A stretch of 64,000 nt of DNA from Bdellovibrio sp. NC01 (GTDB lineage Bacteria > Bdellovibrionota > Bdellovibrionia > Bdellovibrionales > Bdellovibrionaceae): contig NZ_CP030034.1 of assembly GCF_006874625.1 (NCBI RefSeq), positions 992,001 through 1,056,000 on the forward strand, in the 5' to 3' direction. How positions within the stretch are numbered: position 1 is the stretch's first letter; each line of letters opens with the position of its first letter. The notes below the pieces were generated by a model. It saw nothing but the letters and a program-made list of their open reading frames with translations. It had not been told where the DNA came from and made no database searches. Position numbers and translations under genes: made by a program. Below are positions 25,218-33,964 of the stretch, piece after piece.

Positions 25218-26720
25218 ATGAAGCGTTTTTTAAAACAAGGCTTGTTAGCCACGATTGCGATCGTTCAAGTTGCAAGCATTGCGCATGCTCAGGAAGTTAT
25301 TGTCGATCTTCCGGGCTTTGATTCGCCTGATCAACAGCCGGCAACGCCGTCACCGGTGCCTTTTCCTCCGACGACGCAACAACCTCAGCCGCAAAATCCT
25401 CCAAGTCCTGTGCAGACTCAATATGAAGGCGTTGCACAAGTCACCTCGGTCACTCGTAAGAGTGGTGGAGCGATGTTGAAGATCGCTTTACAACAACCTG
25501 TTATTTTAACGCGTATTGAAATCAAAGTTTTAAAAAGCCAAATCAAAATCTATGAAGGGCAAGTCATCACTGCCAGTGGTAAACGTCTTGCCGTTCGCGA
25601 GTTCACAGATCTTGATCCACAAGGTGTGGGCGCAACAATCGTTTCTGAAAATTTAAATATCAATGAAGCGATTGCTTCGATTGAAGTTCGCGGTGAATCT
25701 TTCCAAGCGGAAGCGGACATCGAAGTGAAAGCGATTTCGTCTTCAGGTGTTCCGAAGCTTTCAGTGCAAACATCTGAATTGCCAAGACCACTTCCGCCGG
25801 GACAACCGCCAGCACCACCGCGTCCACCAGCTCCACCGGCACCTCCTGCGCCTCGTCCGCCACAATACCCAGGCAACTGCATTGGTGATGTATGCCTTGG
25901 CGATCGTTTTTATAACGTGCAACGTGAATTCCGTCTTGTAACGGTGGTGGCGTTAGATCGTAGTAACAACTCTTTCACTCTGCGTTTTGATGACAACGGT
26001 GGAGTCGGTGCCGGCTGGGGTCGAGAAGCTCTGGCTGCGACAACGGGTTGTATGCAGGGTGTTTGTGTTGGTCAGCGTTTCTTCAATGTCTCGCGTGATT
26101 TCCGTGTTGTGACGATCGTTGGTCTACAACAAGAGGGTCGTTTGGTTCTGCGCTTTGAAGATAACGGCGGCATCGGTGGTAATTGGTCGACGACTGATTT
26201 AGCGGCGATGACGGGTTGTTCAGGAGACATCTGTGTTGGCGCAACCGCATACAACATCAACAGAGATTCTCGTAAAGTCACAGTTGTTGGTATTCAACCA
26301 GATACACGTTTAATTCTTCGCTTCGAAGATAACGGCGGTATCGGTGGAAACTGGACACGCCAAGATCTTGCCATCGCAAAAGGTTGTGTAGGTACGACGT
26401 GTGTTGGTGATCGTCTTTTGAATATTCAGCGTAATTACAGAATGGTTCGCATTGTCGCGATCGATATCTACAGTCGCTTTGTTCTTCAGTTTGAAGACAA
26501 CGGTGCGATTGGTGGCAATTGGACCTCGAATGATTTAGCGGCCCTCAAAGGCTGTGGGCAAAGTTTTTGCGTCGGCGACACAGTTTTAGTCCGTCCTCGC
26601 AATAACCGCACAGCACGCGTTGTGGCAATTCAAGGAAACGGCCTGTATGTGCTGAACTTCCTTGATGTTAATCAAGTGGGTGGCAACTGGGCCGATGTGG
26701 ACCTTTTGCGCGCAAGATAA
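25218..26720 (+). CDS. Exported protein: beta domain, proline linker and five C-x4-C repeats
   Basis: 500 residues from the ATG at 25218 (GGAG six bases before), which gives the signal peptide MKRFLKQGLLATIAIVQVASIAHA. A first Pro-rich stretch is followed by a beta domain (about 71-174) that is homologous to the C-terminal domain of the next gene. A Pro/Ala linker (about 182-217) leads to five tandem repeats of about 55 residues (about 220-498). Each opens with C-x4-C-(V/L)G and contains a core like LRFEDNGGIGGNW and then (D)LA. No known repeat family is recognised. The repeats look like small beta modules for binding. Confidence 0.85.
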   Translation: MKRFLKQGLLATIAIVQVASIAHAQEVIVDLPGFDSPDQQPATPSPVPFPPTTQQPQPQNPPSPVQTQYEGVAQVTSVTRKSGGAMLKIALQQPVILTRIEIKVLKSQIKIYEGQVITASGKRLAVREFTDLDPQGVGATIVSENLNINEAIASIEVRGESFQAEADIEVKAISSSGVPKLSVQTSELPRPLPPGQPPAPPRPPAPPAPPAPRPPQYPGNCIGDVCLGDRFYNVQREFRLVTVVALDRSNNSFTLRFDDNGGVGAGWGREALAATTGCMQGVCVGQRFFNVSRDFRVVTIVGLQQEGRLVLRFEDNGGIGGNWSTTDLAAMTGCSGDICVGATAYNINRDSRKVTVVGIQPDTRLILRFEDNGGIGGNWTRQDLAIAKGCVGTTCVGDRLLNIQRNYRMVRIVAIDIYSRFVLQFEDNGAIGGNWTSNDLAALKGCGQSFCVGDTVLVRPRNNRTARVVAIQGNGLYVLNFLDVNQVGGNWADVDLLRAR

Positions 26721-26819
26721 CTAAAAATTATCAAGTGCATTTTGCCACCGACAGCTTTGGCACAAAGTTTGGATTACAGGTTTTCGCTTAATTTTACTAG
26801 ACACTAAGGAGTCTATTTT

Positions 26820-27788
26820 ATGAAAAAAAGAATGATCGTAGGTGCATTGGTTGTAGCTTCTATCACTCAAACTGCAGGCGTAGCACACGCTTCTAAAGCA
26901 GATATCGGTGGCATCATTGGTGGTGTTATCGGTGGTCTTGCAGGTACGCAAGTAGGTAAAGGAAACGGCAGAACAGCCGCTATCATTATCGGTGCAGTTG
27001 CTGGTTCTGTGATCGGTAATAAAGTAGGCGCGAATATGGACGAAAACGATCGTCGTGCAGCTGCTGAAGCTCAACGTCGTTGCCTTGAAGGCAGCTTGAA
27101 TGGCAACTACGACTGGGACGGTAGAAACTACGGTTCACGCACAGGTGCTCGTGGTCGTATGACTTCAACTCGTGAAGGTTACAACTCTTACACTGGCGAA
27201 TACTGCCGTGAATACCAATCTGTGATCTACGCTGGTAACCGCACTGAGGAAACTCGTGGAGTTGCTTGTACTCGTCGCGATGGCTCTTGGTATGAAGTTC
27301 AAGAAACTCAAGTTCGTTGGGGTGGCAGAAATGCCGGTGGCCCAGGTCGCAACGAAGGACCAGGTCGTTACAACCCAGCTCCAGTTCCACCTCCATCACG
27401 TCCTGTTCCACCGCCTCCTGTTCAAAACAACAGTGGTTCGTCAGTACAAGTATCAAGCATCTCTCGTCGTTCAGGTGGCGAATGGATCCGTGTGACATTG
27501 TCTCGTCCAGCTTCAATTGATCAAATCGAAGTACGTGCCTTGTCAGCTGGTATGAAAATCCACGAAGCGACTGTTTACACAGAAAATGGCCGTCAAATGC
27601 AAGTTCGTGAGTACCAATCGACTCCGACTTTCTACGCAGGCGACAGAGCTATGTCTGAGCGTTTGAACCTTCGTGACCGCGTAACAACGATCGATATCCG
27701 TGCTGAAGCAATGGGCGGCAACGCTGATGCTCTAGTGACTGTGATTTCGAATGATGGTTACACGTCATTGAACGTGTCGCGTTACTAG
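26820..27788 (+). CDS. Glycine-zipper surface antigen-like protein with shared beta domain
   Basis: 322 residues with a signal peptide cut near AHA-SKA. A glycine-zipper double helix (about 28-70, GGIIGGVIGGLAG and IIGAVAGSVIGNKVG) is followed by a domain with EYCREYQ, TEETRGVACTRRDGSW, as in the 17-kDa surface antigen family. A Pro-rich linker leads to a beta domain (about 207-311) resembling residues 71-174 of the preceding gene. It is probably located in the outer membrane or periplasm. AAGGAG precedes the ATG. It lies 99 bases after its paralogue-sharing neighbour, so the two may be cotranscribed. Confidence 0.88.
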   Translation: MKKRMIVGALVVASITQTAGVAHASKADIGGIIGGVIGGLAGTQVGKGNGRTAAIIIGAVAGSVIGNKVGANMDENDRRAAAEAQRRCLEGSLNGNYDWDGRNYGSRTGARGRMTSTREGYNSYTGEYCREYQSVIYAGNRTEETRGVACTRRDGSWYEVQETQVRWGGRNAGGPGRNEGPGRYNPAPVPPPSRPVPPPPVQNNSGSSVQVSSISRRSGGEWIRVTLSRPASIDQIEVRALSAGMKIHEATVYTENGRQMQVREYQSTPTFYAGDRAMSERLNLRDRVTTIDIRAEAMGGNADALVTVISNDGYTSLNVSRY

Positions 27789-27814
27789 TCTACACTCCGG
27801 CTCCGCCGGAGTAG
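27788..27814 (+). repeat. Dispersed palindromic repeat, copy 2
   Basis: GTCTACA, then CTCCGGC-TCC-GCCGGAG, then TAG. It overlaps the last base of the preceding stop codon and is followed ten bases later by copy 3 in the same direction. Confidence 0.8.
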
Positions 27815-27823
27815 GGATTGCTT

Positions 27824-27850
27824 GTCTGCACTCCAGCTTCGCTGGAGTAG
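27824..27850 (+). repeat. Dispersed palindromic repeat, copy 3
   Basis: GTCTGCA, then CTCCAGC-TTC-GCTGGAG, then TAGAGAAGTCTG. The stem differs from copy 2 at paired positions, so base pairing is preserved. It shares the GAAGTCT tail with copy 1. Confidence 0.8.
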
Positions 27851-27910
27851 AGAAGTCTGATCACGATCTTTAGTTTAATAGTGGTAAAAAAGGCTCACAA
27901 AACGGGCAAA

Positions 27911-27951
27911 AAGCCAGTCTAGGACGTAGTGTCTAGACTGGCTTTTTTTTT
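27911..27951 (+). terminator. Strong rho-independent terminator just before gap
   Basis: AAGCCAGTCTAG (27911-27922) pairs perfectly with CTAGACTGGCTT (27933-27944) around a ten-base loop and is followed by a long T tract. Its T tract ends only about 42 bases before the gap start codon, so it either isolates gap, whose promoter must then be very close, or acts as a leader attenuator. Confidence 0.88.
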
Positions 27952-27993
27952 GGCCAGGGACCATATTAAGTTCGTTTATAAGGAGCTTATTCA

Positions 27994-29001
27994 ATGGCAA
28001 AACTTCGTGTTGGTATTAATGGTTTTGGTCGTATCGGTCGTGTTCTTTTCCGCGCTGGCTTTGAGCACTTTGACATCGTAGGTATTAATTCTTTGGACAG
28101 CCTTCAAGGTAACGCGCATTTGTTGAAGTACGATTCAGCACATGGTCGTTTTGATGCTGACGTTAAAACTGACGGCGAAAACTTGATCGTGAACGGCAAA
28201 AAGATTCACGTAAGCAAACACAAAAATCCTGCTGATATCCCTTGGAAAGATTGGGGCGTTGACTTGGTTCTTGAGTGCACAGGCGCATTCAAAACTAAAG
28301 AAGACTTCATGCTTCACATCAAAGGTGGCGCGAAACGCGTTTTGGTTTCTGGCCCTGCTGAAAAAGGTGCTGACATCACAATGGTGTACGGTATCAACCA
28401 CGAATCTTACGATCCAGCTATTCACCACGTAGTTTCAAATGCATCTTGCACAACAAACTGCTTGGCTCCTTTGGCGAAAGTATTGAATGAAACATTCGGT
28501 ATCGAACACGGTACAATGATGACTGTTCACTCTTACACAAACGACCAAAAAATCTTGGATGCTCCTCACTCTGACATGCGCCGTGCACGTGCTGCTGCGG
28601 TCAGCATGATCCCAACAACAACAGGTGCTGCGAAAAACGTAGGTCTTGTGTTGCCAGAATTGAAAGGTCGCATCGACGGTATCTCTGTTCGTGTTCCAAC
28701 TCCGAACGTGAGCCTTGTTGACTTCACATTCACAGCAAAAACAGATGTAACGAAAGAATCAGTGAACGCTGCTTTGATCAAAGCTTCTGAAGGCGCCTTG
28801 AAAGGTGTGTTGGCAGTTGAGCACGATGAACTTGTAAGCGTTGATTTCAACGGTAACAAAAATTCATCGATCGTAGATCTTGCAACGACAATGGTTGTGG
28901 GTCCTCGTATGGTGAAAGTACTTTCTTGGTACGACAATGAGACGGGCTTCTCGAACCGTATGGTTGACGTGGCTCTTCACATGGCTAAGAAAGGTCTTTA
29001 A
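27994..29001 (+). CDS. gap: Glyceraldehyde-3-phosphate dehydrogenase
   Basis: 335 residues. The Rossmann motif INGFGRIGR (8-16), the catalytic Cys152 in SNASCTTNC and the His in TVHSYTNDQ are present. It oxidises glyceraldehyde 3-phosphate in glycolysis. Where NAD-specific enzymes have Asn-Asp (IND), this one has IN-SLD (residues 31-35), a change also seen in NADP-tolerant GapB-type enzymes. TAAGGAG precedes the ATG. It is three bases from pgk, forming an operon. Confidence 0.95.
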   Translation: MAKLRVGINGFGRIGRVLFRAGFEHFDIVGINSLDSLQGNAHLLKYDSAHGRFDADVKTDGENLIVNGKKIHVSKHKNPADIPWKDWGVDLVLECTGAFKTKEDFMLHIKGGAKRVLVSGPAEKGADITMVYGINHESYDPAIHHVVSNASCTTNCLAPLAKVLNETFGIEHGTMMTVHSYTNDQKILDAPHSDMRRARAAAVSMIPTTTGAAKNVGLVLPELKGRIDGISVRVPTPNVSLVDFTFTAKTDVTKESVNAALIKASEGALKGVLAVEHDELVSVDFNGNKNSSIVDLATTMVVGPRMVKVLSWYDNETGFSNRMVDVALHMAKKGL

Positions 29002-29004
29002 TCC

Positions 29005-30213
29005 ATGGCTTCTAACGGACTCAAAGGTATTAAGACCGTTCGCGATTTCGAGTTGGAAGGAAAAGTGGTTTTCCTTCGCTTGGATCTGAACGTGCCAATG
29101 GAAGACGGTAAGATCACGGATGAAAACCGTATCACGGCTTCTTTGCCGACAATTAAATATTGCATGGAAAAAGGCGCGAAGTTGGTTTTGGCTTCGCACT
29201 TGGGTCGTCCTAAATCAAAAGACGACGCTGAGTTTTCTCTAGAGCCAGTTGCGAAACGTTTGCAAACTTTGTTGGAAGCAGAAGTGATCTTGGTTGAAGA
29301 ACCAGATTCAGATGCTCCAGTGCATCTTTTGCCTTCATTGAAAAAGAACCAATTGATCCTTCTTGAAAACGTTCGTTACGAAGAAGGTGAGACGAAAGAT
29401 TCTATCGAGTTCGCACAAAAAATTGCGAACTACGCAGAGATCTATATCAACGACGCATTCGGTGCTTCTCACCGTGCGCATGCAACGATCCACGCTTTGC
29501 CTTCAGTGATGAAGGAAAAGGGCATTGGTTTCTTGATCGAAAAAGAAATCAACATGTTGGATTCTTTGCTAACAAATCCAAAACGTCCGTACATCGCAGT
29601 GATGGGTGGCGCGAAAGTGTCAGACAAAATCGCTGTGATCGAAAGATTGATGGATGTTGTTGATGGTTTCGTTATCGGTGGTGCGATGGCTTACACGTTC
29701 CTAAAAGGACAAGGTCAAGCTGTTGGTAAATCGCTTGTTGAAACTGACAAAGTTAAATTCGCAAAAGAAATGATCGAGCGTATTGAAGCTCGTGATAAAA
29801 CAGTTCTTTTGCCAGTAGATCACGTGGCTTCAAAAGCATTTGGTGACGTTGCAAACGCACACGTAACTAAAGACGTTGTGATTCCTGAAGATGAAATGGG
29901 TTTGGACATCGGTCCGCAAACTATCAGAAATTATTCTGCGGCTTTAAAATCTGCAGGCACTATTTTCTGGAATGGTCCAATGGGCGTTTTCGAAAACCCA
30001 GCTTTCTCTAAAGGTACTTTCGGTGTTGCGCAGGCAATTGCTGAAAGTGATGCAATCAAGATCGTTGGTGGTGGTGATTCAGCGGCGGCGGCAGAAGCTT
30101 CGGGCTTCGCTGACAAGATGACTCACATCTCGACAGGTGGTGGTGCAAGCCTTGAATACCTTCAAGGTGATAAACTTCCAGGTCTGGAAATTCTTCGTAC
30201 TCGCGTGCGCTAA
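29005..30213 (+). CDS. pgk: Phosphoglycerate kinase
   Basis: 402 residues with the hallmark substrate motif VVFLRLDLNVPME near the start, SHLGRPK for 3-phosphoglycerate binding, the hinge PYIAVMGGAKVSDKI and the nucleotide-site glycine run VGGGDSAAAAE with STGGGASLEYL near the end. It transfers phosphate from 1,3-bisphosphoglycerate to ADP. It is three bases downstream of gap and is followed by a bidirectional terminator shared with the convergent tpiA. Confidence 0.96.
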   Translation: MASNGLKGIKTVRDFELEGKVVFLRLDLNVPMEDGKITDENRITASLPTIKYCMEKGAKLVLASHLGRPKSKDDAEFSLEPVAKRLQTLLEAEVILVEEPDSDAPVHLLPSLKKNQLILLENVRYEEGETKDSIEFAQKIANYAEIYINDAFGASHRAHATIHALPSVMKEKGIGFLIEKEINMLDSLLTNPKRPYIAVMGGAKVSDKIAVIERLMDVVDGFVIGGAMAYTFLKGQGQAVGKSLVETDKVKFAKEMIERIEARDKTVLLPVDHVASKAFGDVANAHVTKDVVIPEDEMGLDIGPQTIRNYSAALKSAGTIFWNGPMGVFENPAFSKGTFGVAQAIAESDAIKIVGGGDSAAAAEASGFADKMTHISTGGGASLEYLQGDKLPGLEILRTRVR

Positions 30214-30235
30214 GATTTTTAAAAGATAAAAACTA

Positions 30236-30265
30236 AAAAGGGACATCATCGATGTCCCTTTTTTT
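30236..30265. terminator. Bidirectional terminator between pgk and tpiA
   Basis: GGGACATC (30240-30247) pairs with GATGTCCC (30251-30258) around ATC. It is flanked by an A run on the left and seven T on the right, so it can end transcripts from both convergent genes. Confidence 0.9.
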
Positions 30266-30298
30266 ATTTAGCTGCTTTAGATTTCGCGGCCGCTGTCA

Positions 30299-31021
30299 CT
30301 AGACACTTGCGATCTTAATAAACGAATCCACTTCTAAAGAGGCACCGCCTACCAAGAAACCACTGACGTGAGGTTGTTTAATCAATGTGCCTGCGTTGTC
30401 AGGTTTGACGGAACCACCGTACAGAATCGGAGCCGTGAAGCCCATTTTCGTTAGAATGTTGTGAACGTCTGTGTGAGTTTCCGCAACTTGTTCTGGAGTC
30501 GCAACTTTGCCTGTGCCGATCGCCCATACTGGTTCGTAAGCAATCACGATCGGTTTAGCTTTGTCAGCTTTAGCAAGGCCTAACAGCAATTGTGTTTCAA
30601 GTACGCGGAACGTGTGAGTGGCTTCACGCTCTTGCAAAGTTTCACCGATGCACAACATAGGGATCAGACCCAAGCTTTGTGTTAATGCCACTTTGTCTGC
30701 GATCAACGCATCCGTTTCGCCAAATAACTGACGACGTTCACTGTGACCGATCAAGATGTATTGACCGCCAAGCTCTTTAACGATTTGTGCTGAGTTTTCG
30801 CCAGTGAAGGCACCTTGGACTTGCACGTAACAGTTTTGCGCGCCGAAGGCGATGTTGGAACCTTTTACTGTTTCGCTGGCAGCTTCAAGGCTGATAGCAG
30901 AAGGAAAGAACACAAGGTCGCCAGTGGCTTTTGCAGAAACCTCTTTGAAACTTTTAAAGAAGTTGCGTGTTTCTGTCGGAGATTTGAAAAGCTTCCAGTT
31001 AGCGGCAAAAATCTTTTTCAT
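30299..31021 (-). CDS. tpiA: Triosephosphate isomerase
   Basis: 240 residues from the ATG at 31021 (AAAGGA nearby), which yields the canonical start KKIFAANWKLFKS with catalytic Lys10. The electrophile His lies in LIGHSERRQLFGE, the base Glu in VIAYEPVWAIGTGKVA, and the phosphate loop is LYGGSVKPDN. Thirteen more upstream codons exist but would precede the conserved first strand. It interconverts the triose phosphates. It is convergent with gap-pgk. Confidence 0.95.
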   Translation of the reverse strand: MKKIFAANWKLFKSPTETRNFFKSFKEVSAKATGDLVFFPSAISLEAASETVKGSNIAFGAQNCYVQVQGAFTGENSAQIVKELGGQYILIGHSERRQLFGETDALIADKVALTQSLGLIPMLCIGETLQEREATHTFRVLETQLLLGLAKADKAKPIVIAYEPVWAIGTGKVATPEQVAETHTDVHNILTKMGFTAPILYGGSVKPDNAGTLIKQPHVSGFLVGGASLEVDSFIKIASV

Positions 31022-31072
31022 GTGTCTTTCCTTTGTTGAAAAAGAAAGACTAGCATTCACAAGATCAAAAAA

Positions 31073-31807
31073 TCAAGGCGCATCCGCGACAGCCGTTGGC
31101 ACAGCGGATTCTACATTTTTAAGGATTTCAGCACCTTCAAAGGTTTTACGTGAAACTGCGATATGAACGGGCAGGGCTTTGAATAGATGGCCACGAAGTT
31201 GGACAGTGGGGTTGCCTTTCATCCATGTTTCGACAGTCGCGCGATAATTCAAAAAGACATCAGCACGTTTATTTACAAGCAAACGATAAGCTTGATCGTT
31301 ATCTTTGACTTCGATGGTTTGAAATTTATTTTTTGGATTTTGAAGTTCTTCAATCATGCCACCGTACGTGTAGCCCGCGTAAGTGATGACACGATATTTT
31401 TTCAAGTCATCTAAGGTTTTGATCGAAATATCTTGGCCAAGCGCATAGGTCATCAGCTCAAGAGTTGTCACCGTTTTTGAACCAATCAAAGTGGAGCCTT
31501 TGAACTCTTTGTAGTGAGTCAGTCCCATCCACAAATCCACATTGCCATTCGCAAGTTCGGAAGGCATGCGTTTGAACGGCACATGCACAAATTCAATTTC
31601 GTAACCAGTAGGCTTCACATATTTTTTTGCAAGATCAATCAGAACACCTCTGGGGCCTTCGGGTGTGTCTTCTTGGAAAGGCGGGAAGTCGGTGTAAGCC
31701 ATTTTCAATTTGCGTTTAGGAGCTGCATCTTCAGCAGCGAATGCAGAAGCGGAAAAAAATCCCAAAACAAAAAGGCTTGAAAGTAGCCAACTCAAAAATG
31801 TTTTCAC
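31073..31807 (-). CDS. Periplasmic solute-binding protein, family 3-like
   Basis: 244 residues with a signal peptide (MKTFLSWLLSSLFVLGFFSASAFA). The mature part begins LKMAYTDFPPFQEDTPEGPRGVLIDLAKKY, the opening strand and helix of amino-acid-type binding proteins, followed by LANGNVDLWMGLTHYKE and the hinge ITYAGYTYGG. No permease or ATPase gene is nearby, so it may serve a transporter elsewhere or act as a sensor input. It lies 51 bases upstream of tpiA on the same strand. Confidence 0.85.
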   Translation of the reverse strand: MKTFLSWLLSSLFVLGFFSASAFAAEDAAPKRKLKMAYTDFPPFQEDTPEGPRGVLIDLAKKYVKPTGYEIEFVHVPFKRMPSELANGNVDLWMGLTHYKEFKGSTLIGSKTVTTLELMTYALGQDISIKTLDDLKKYRVITYAGYTYGGMIEELQNPKNKFQTIEVKDNDQAYRLLVNKRADVFLNYRATVETWMKGNPTVQLRGHLFKALPVHIAVSRKTFEGAEILKNVESAVPTAVADAP

Positions 31808-31887
31808 ACTTTTATTTGAGCACTAGAACGATGGCTTTTAAAGGGGAGCTGCGTCTTTGTCGAGGCCGTCAACCCGAGGTTGAGGAA

Positions 31888-32292
31888 TCAACCGTTGCCG
31901 TTTTGCTCTTCTTTGATTGCATCTTGAATGGATTTCAAGAGCGAGTCCGCATCGGACTTCGGAAGAGTCTTCAAGGCTTTCTTGAAAGCTTTTAAATCTT
32001 TTTTATAAAGCGGAATTAGGACATCCGCCACGGCTGCACTGTCATCGTGTTTCAACGTGATTGCAGACACGCGTACGATTTGTGTCAGTGCTTCTGACGA
32101 GGCTTTTTCAACAGTCGCGTATTTAACAGCATCATCAACTTTTGCCACAAGGTCGGCCAAGTGTTCGTTGCCCTTTGTACCATCAGCCTTCGTGAAAGTT
32201 TTGAATTCTTTCACAATTTCATCAGACGATTTGTACTCAGCAAACGCGTTCAACGAAAGTAGAAGTGAGAAGGTCATTAACAGGCTACGCAT
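31888..32292 (-). CDS. Small exported protein of unknown function
   Basis: 134 residues with a signal peptide (MRSLLMTFSLLLSLNAFA) and a wholly helical, Lys/Ala/Asp-rich mature part of about 115 residues. No cysteine or catalytic motif is visible. Its start codon overlaps the stop of the preceding gene by one base (TAATG), so the two are translationally coupled and probably work together. A GGTTGA/TCAACC hairpin overlaps its stop codon. Confidence 0.8.
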   Translation of the reverse strand: MRSLLMTFSLLLSLNAFAEYKSSDEIVKEFKTFTKADGTKGNEHLADLVAKVDDAVKYATVEKASSEALTQIVRVSAITLKHDDSAAVADVLIPLYKKDLKAFKKALKTLPKSDADSLLKSIQDAIKEEQNGNG

Positions 32293-33506
32293 TATAGTTT
32301 CTCCGGCGGCAAGATCATGACACCAATCAGTTCGTAAGGTTTCCCGATTTTAGCACGGTACACGCCTTTAACTGTTTTCTGGATGTTGTTACTAGACTCA
32401 TAGTCACTGATGTAAGTAGAGTCTGAACCTTTTCCAGATTTAATTTCAATATGACCCGGTTGTGAGCCCGTTCTATATACGAGCACGGCACCTTTCGGAG
32501 CGTCTTCCGGTTTCTTGATCAATGCTTTGTATTTTGGATTATCCAAAAGATTGACCATACCTTGAGCTTTCAAGTCAGAGACACCTTGTCTAGCAAAACC
32601 ACCTGGAGGATATGAATCAATCATGTCGCCAGCAAGCAGGGCATTCTTAACGTATTTGTAGCACAGACGTTTTGATCTTTTTGCTTTCAAACGTTTTGCA
32701 GCCTTGATGGTCTTTTCAACAACTTTGCTGTTTTCATAACCAGAGATATACGGATCATCAGCCCAAGGATCTTTTGGATCTTTTTTCGCAGATGGATCGC
32801 GCTTCGCAACTTCCTTAGAGACGTCAGATAAATCTTGAACGTTGCGTGTATTGCCAGTTTGGCAAGTCGTGCAAGTCTCTTGGAAGCCACCTTCCGTTTT
32901 TGTTTTATCTTTGTTTAACGCAAGATTCGGATCTGTCTCTTTCGCTTTTTCAGCAGCGGCTTTTGCGGCAGCTTCTGCAGCTTTACGAGCGTCTTCTTCT
33001 TTTTGTTTTTCTAAGTTTTTAGCATCACGTTTTGTTGGTAGAGTTGGGTTTACAACAACACCGGCATCCGCTTTCAAACCTTCACCGTCGCGTTTTGCTT
33101 GCGTCGTCAGTGCGCTTTCTGGGTCTTGAATGTCTTCGCCTTTTTTATCTTGGAAACTCAACCATGGATCTTTTTGCGAATAATAAACCCAGACTTCGTC
33201 ATCTTTTTTCGCAGTGGTTTTACCCATGTCTTTGCCGATGGTGCTAAGACGAACTTTCACACCGTACGAACCCGTGCGTTTTAATTTGCGCGTTTCGATA
33301 ACAGTGCCGGTAGAACCTTCAGGAATTAATGACGTGATGTTTTTAGCATTTTTATTGAAGTCTAAAGAGGAGCGACCATACAGATTTCCTTCAAGCACGA
33401 CAGTTTGAAGTTCCTGCGGAACGTCAGCCATAGCAGTGCTACATAATAGAAGTGCTGCAGTGATGCGGAAAAGTCGTGTGAATAAACTCAAATTGATACT
33501 CCTCAC
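32292..33506 (-). CDS. Exported protein with possible CHAP/NlpC-like C-terminal domain
   Basis: 404 residues with a signal peptide (about 1-27). The N-terminal part resembles an SH3-like domain (TVVLEGNLYGRSSLDF, STGTVIETRKL). A charged, Ala/Lys-rich linker (about 165-195) with a CTTCQTGN patch follows. The C-terminal domain (about 275-404) has a Cys in SKRLCYKYVKNALL and a His in SQPGHIEIKSGKG, the spacing and order of Cys/His in papain-like amidases. Peptidoglycan cleavage is inference. It is coupled to the downstream 134-residue gene. Confidence 0.75.
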   Translation of the reverse strand: MRSINLSLFTRLFRITAALLLCSTAMADVPQELQTVVLEGNLYGRSSLDFNKNAKNITSLIPEGSTGTVIETRKLKRTGSYGVKVRLSTIGKDMGKTTAKKDDEVWVYYSQKDPWLSFQDKKGEDIQDPESALTTQAKRDGEGLKADAGVVVNPTLPTKRDAKNLEKQKEEDARKAAEAAAKAAAEKAKETDPNLALNKDKTKTEGGFQETCTTCQTGNTRNVQDLSDVSKEVAKRDPSAKKDPKDPWADDPYISGYENSKVVEKTIKAAKRLKAKRSKRLCYKYVKNALLAGDMIDSYPPGGFARQGVSDLKAQGMVNLLDNPKYKALIKKPEDAPKGAVLVYRTGSQPGHIEIKSGKGSDSTYISDYESSNNIQKTVKGVYRAKIGKPYELIGVMILPPEKL

Positions 33507-33707
33507 AATCTCTTCGGTGTTTACGAGTAAAGTCTAAGGCTAGCTGAGAAAAACACGCCTTTGGTCCTAAGTCCCCGAGGCCACTTGAGATTTCCCTCGT
33601 GTTGTATAAAAGCGGCAAATTTTTCCCGTGATTTCAATAACTTAAAATGAGACCCGAGCTTGTGAAGTACGACAAGAGAACTCTATCATCTAAATAGGAG
33701 GAAGCTT

Positions 33708-33959
33708 ATGCACGTTAAAACTCACTTCCGACTTTGCCATGTATGCGGTACAGCGAATTCCCTCGAGGGAGATCTTGTGACCGAATGCGAATGCTGCGGA
33801 AAGCACCTTGCACCCTTTTATTTTTTCGACGAGAGTAGGGCCATGGGGCTCACGAACTCAAGTCTTTACTCCAGTGAGGCTGGAGGAAGTTCCGAGTCTG
33901 TGTTACCTCATAAAGAGTATCCCCCTATTCGGGGATTAACCGCTTATTGGGAGCCGTGA
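33708..33959 (+). CDS. Small zinc-ribbon-like protein
   Basis: 83 residues preceded by a very good site (TAGGAGGAAG). No signal peptide. CHVCGTAN and, fifteen residues after the first pair, CECCGKH give a C-x2-C...C-x-C-C set suited to one structural zinc. The C-terminal part is polar and ends in RGLTAYWEP. It ends five bases before the threonine ammonia-lyase start, so the two are probably cotranscribed. No named family is recognised. Confidence 0.78.
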   Translation: MHVKTHFRLCHVCGTANSLEGDLVTECECCGKHLAPFYFFDESRAMGLTNSSLYSSEAGGSSESVLPHKEYPPIRGLTAYWEP

Positions 33960-33964
33960 CTTCA

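Noticed and set aside
25550-25882. 110-codon minus-strand frame rich in Gly and Ala in the repeat-protein gene
   Set aside because: It mirrors the proline-rich linker, and no start signal or neighbouring gene supports it.
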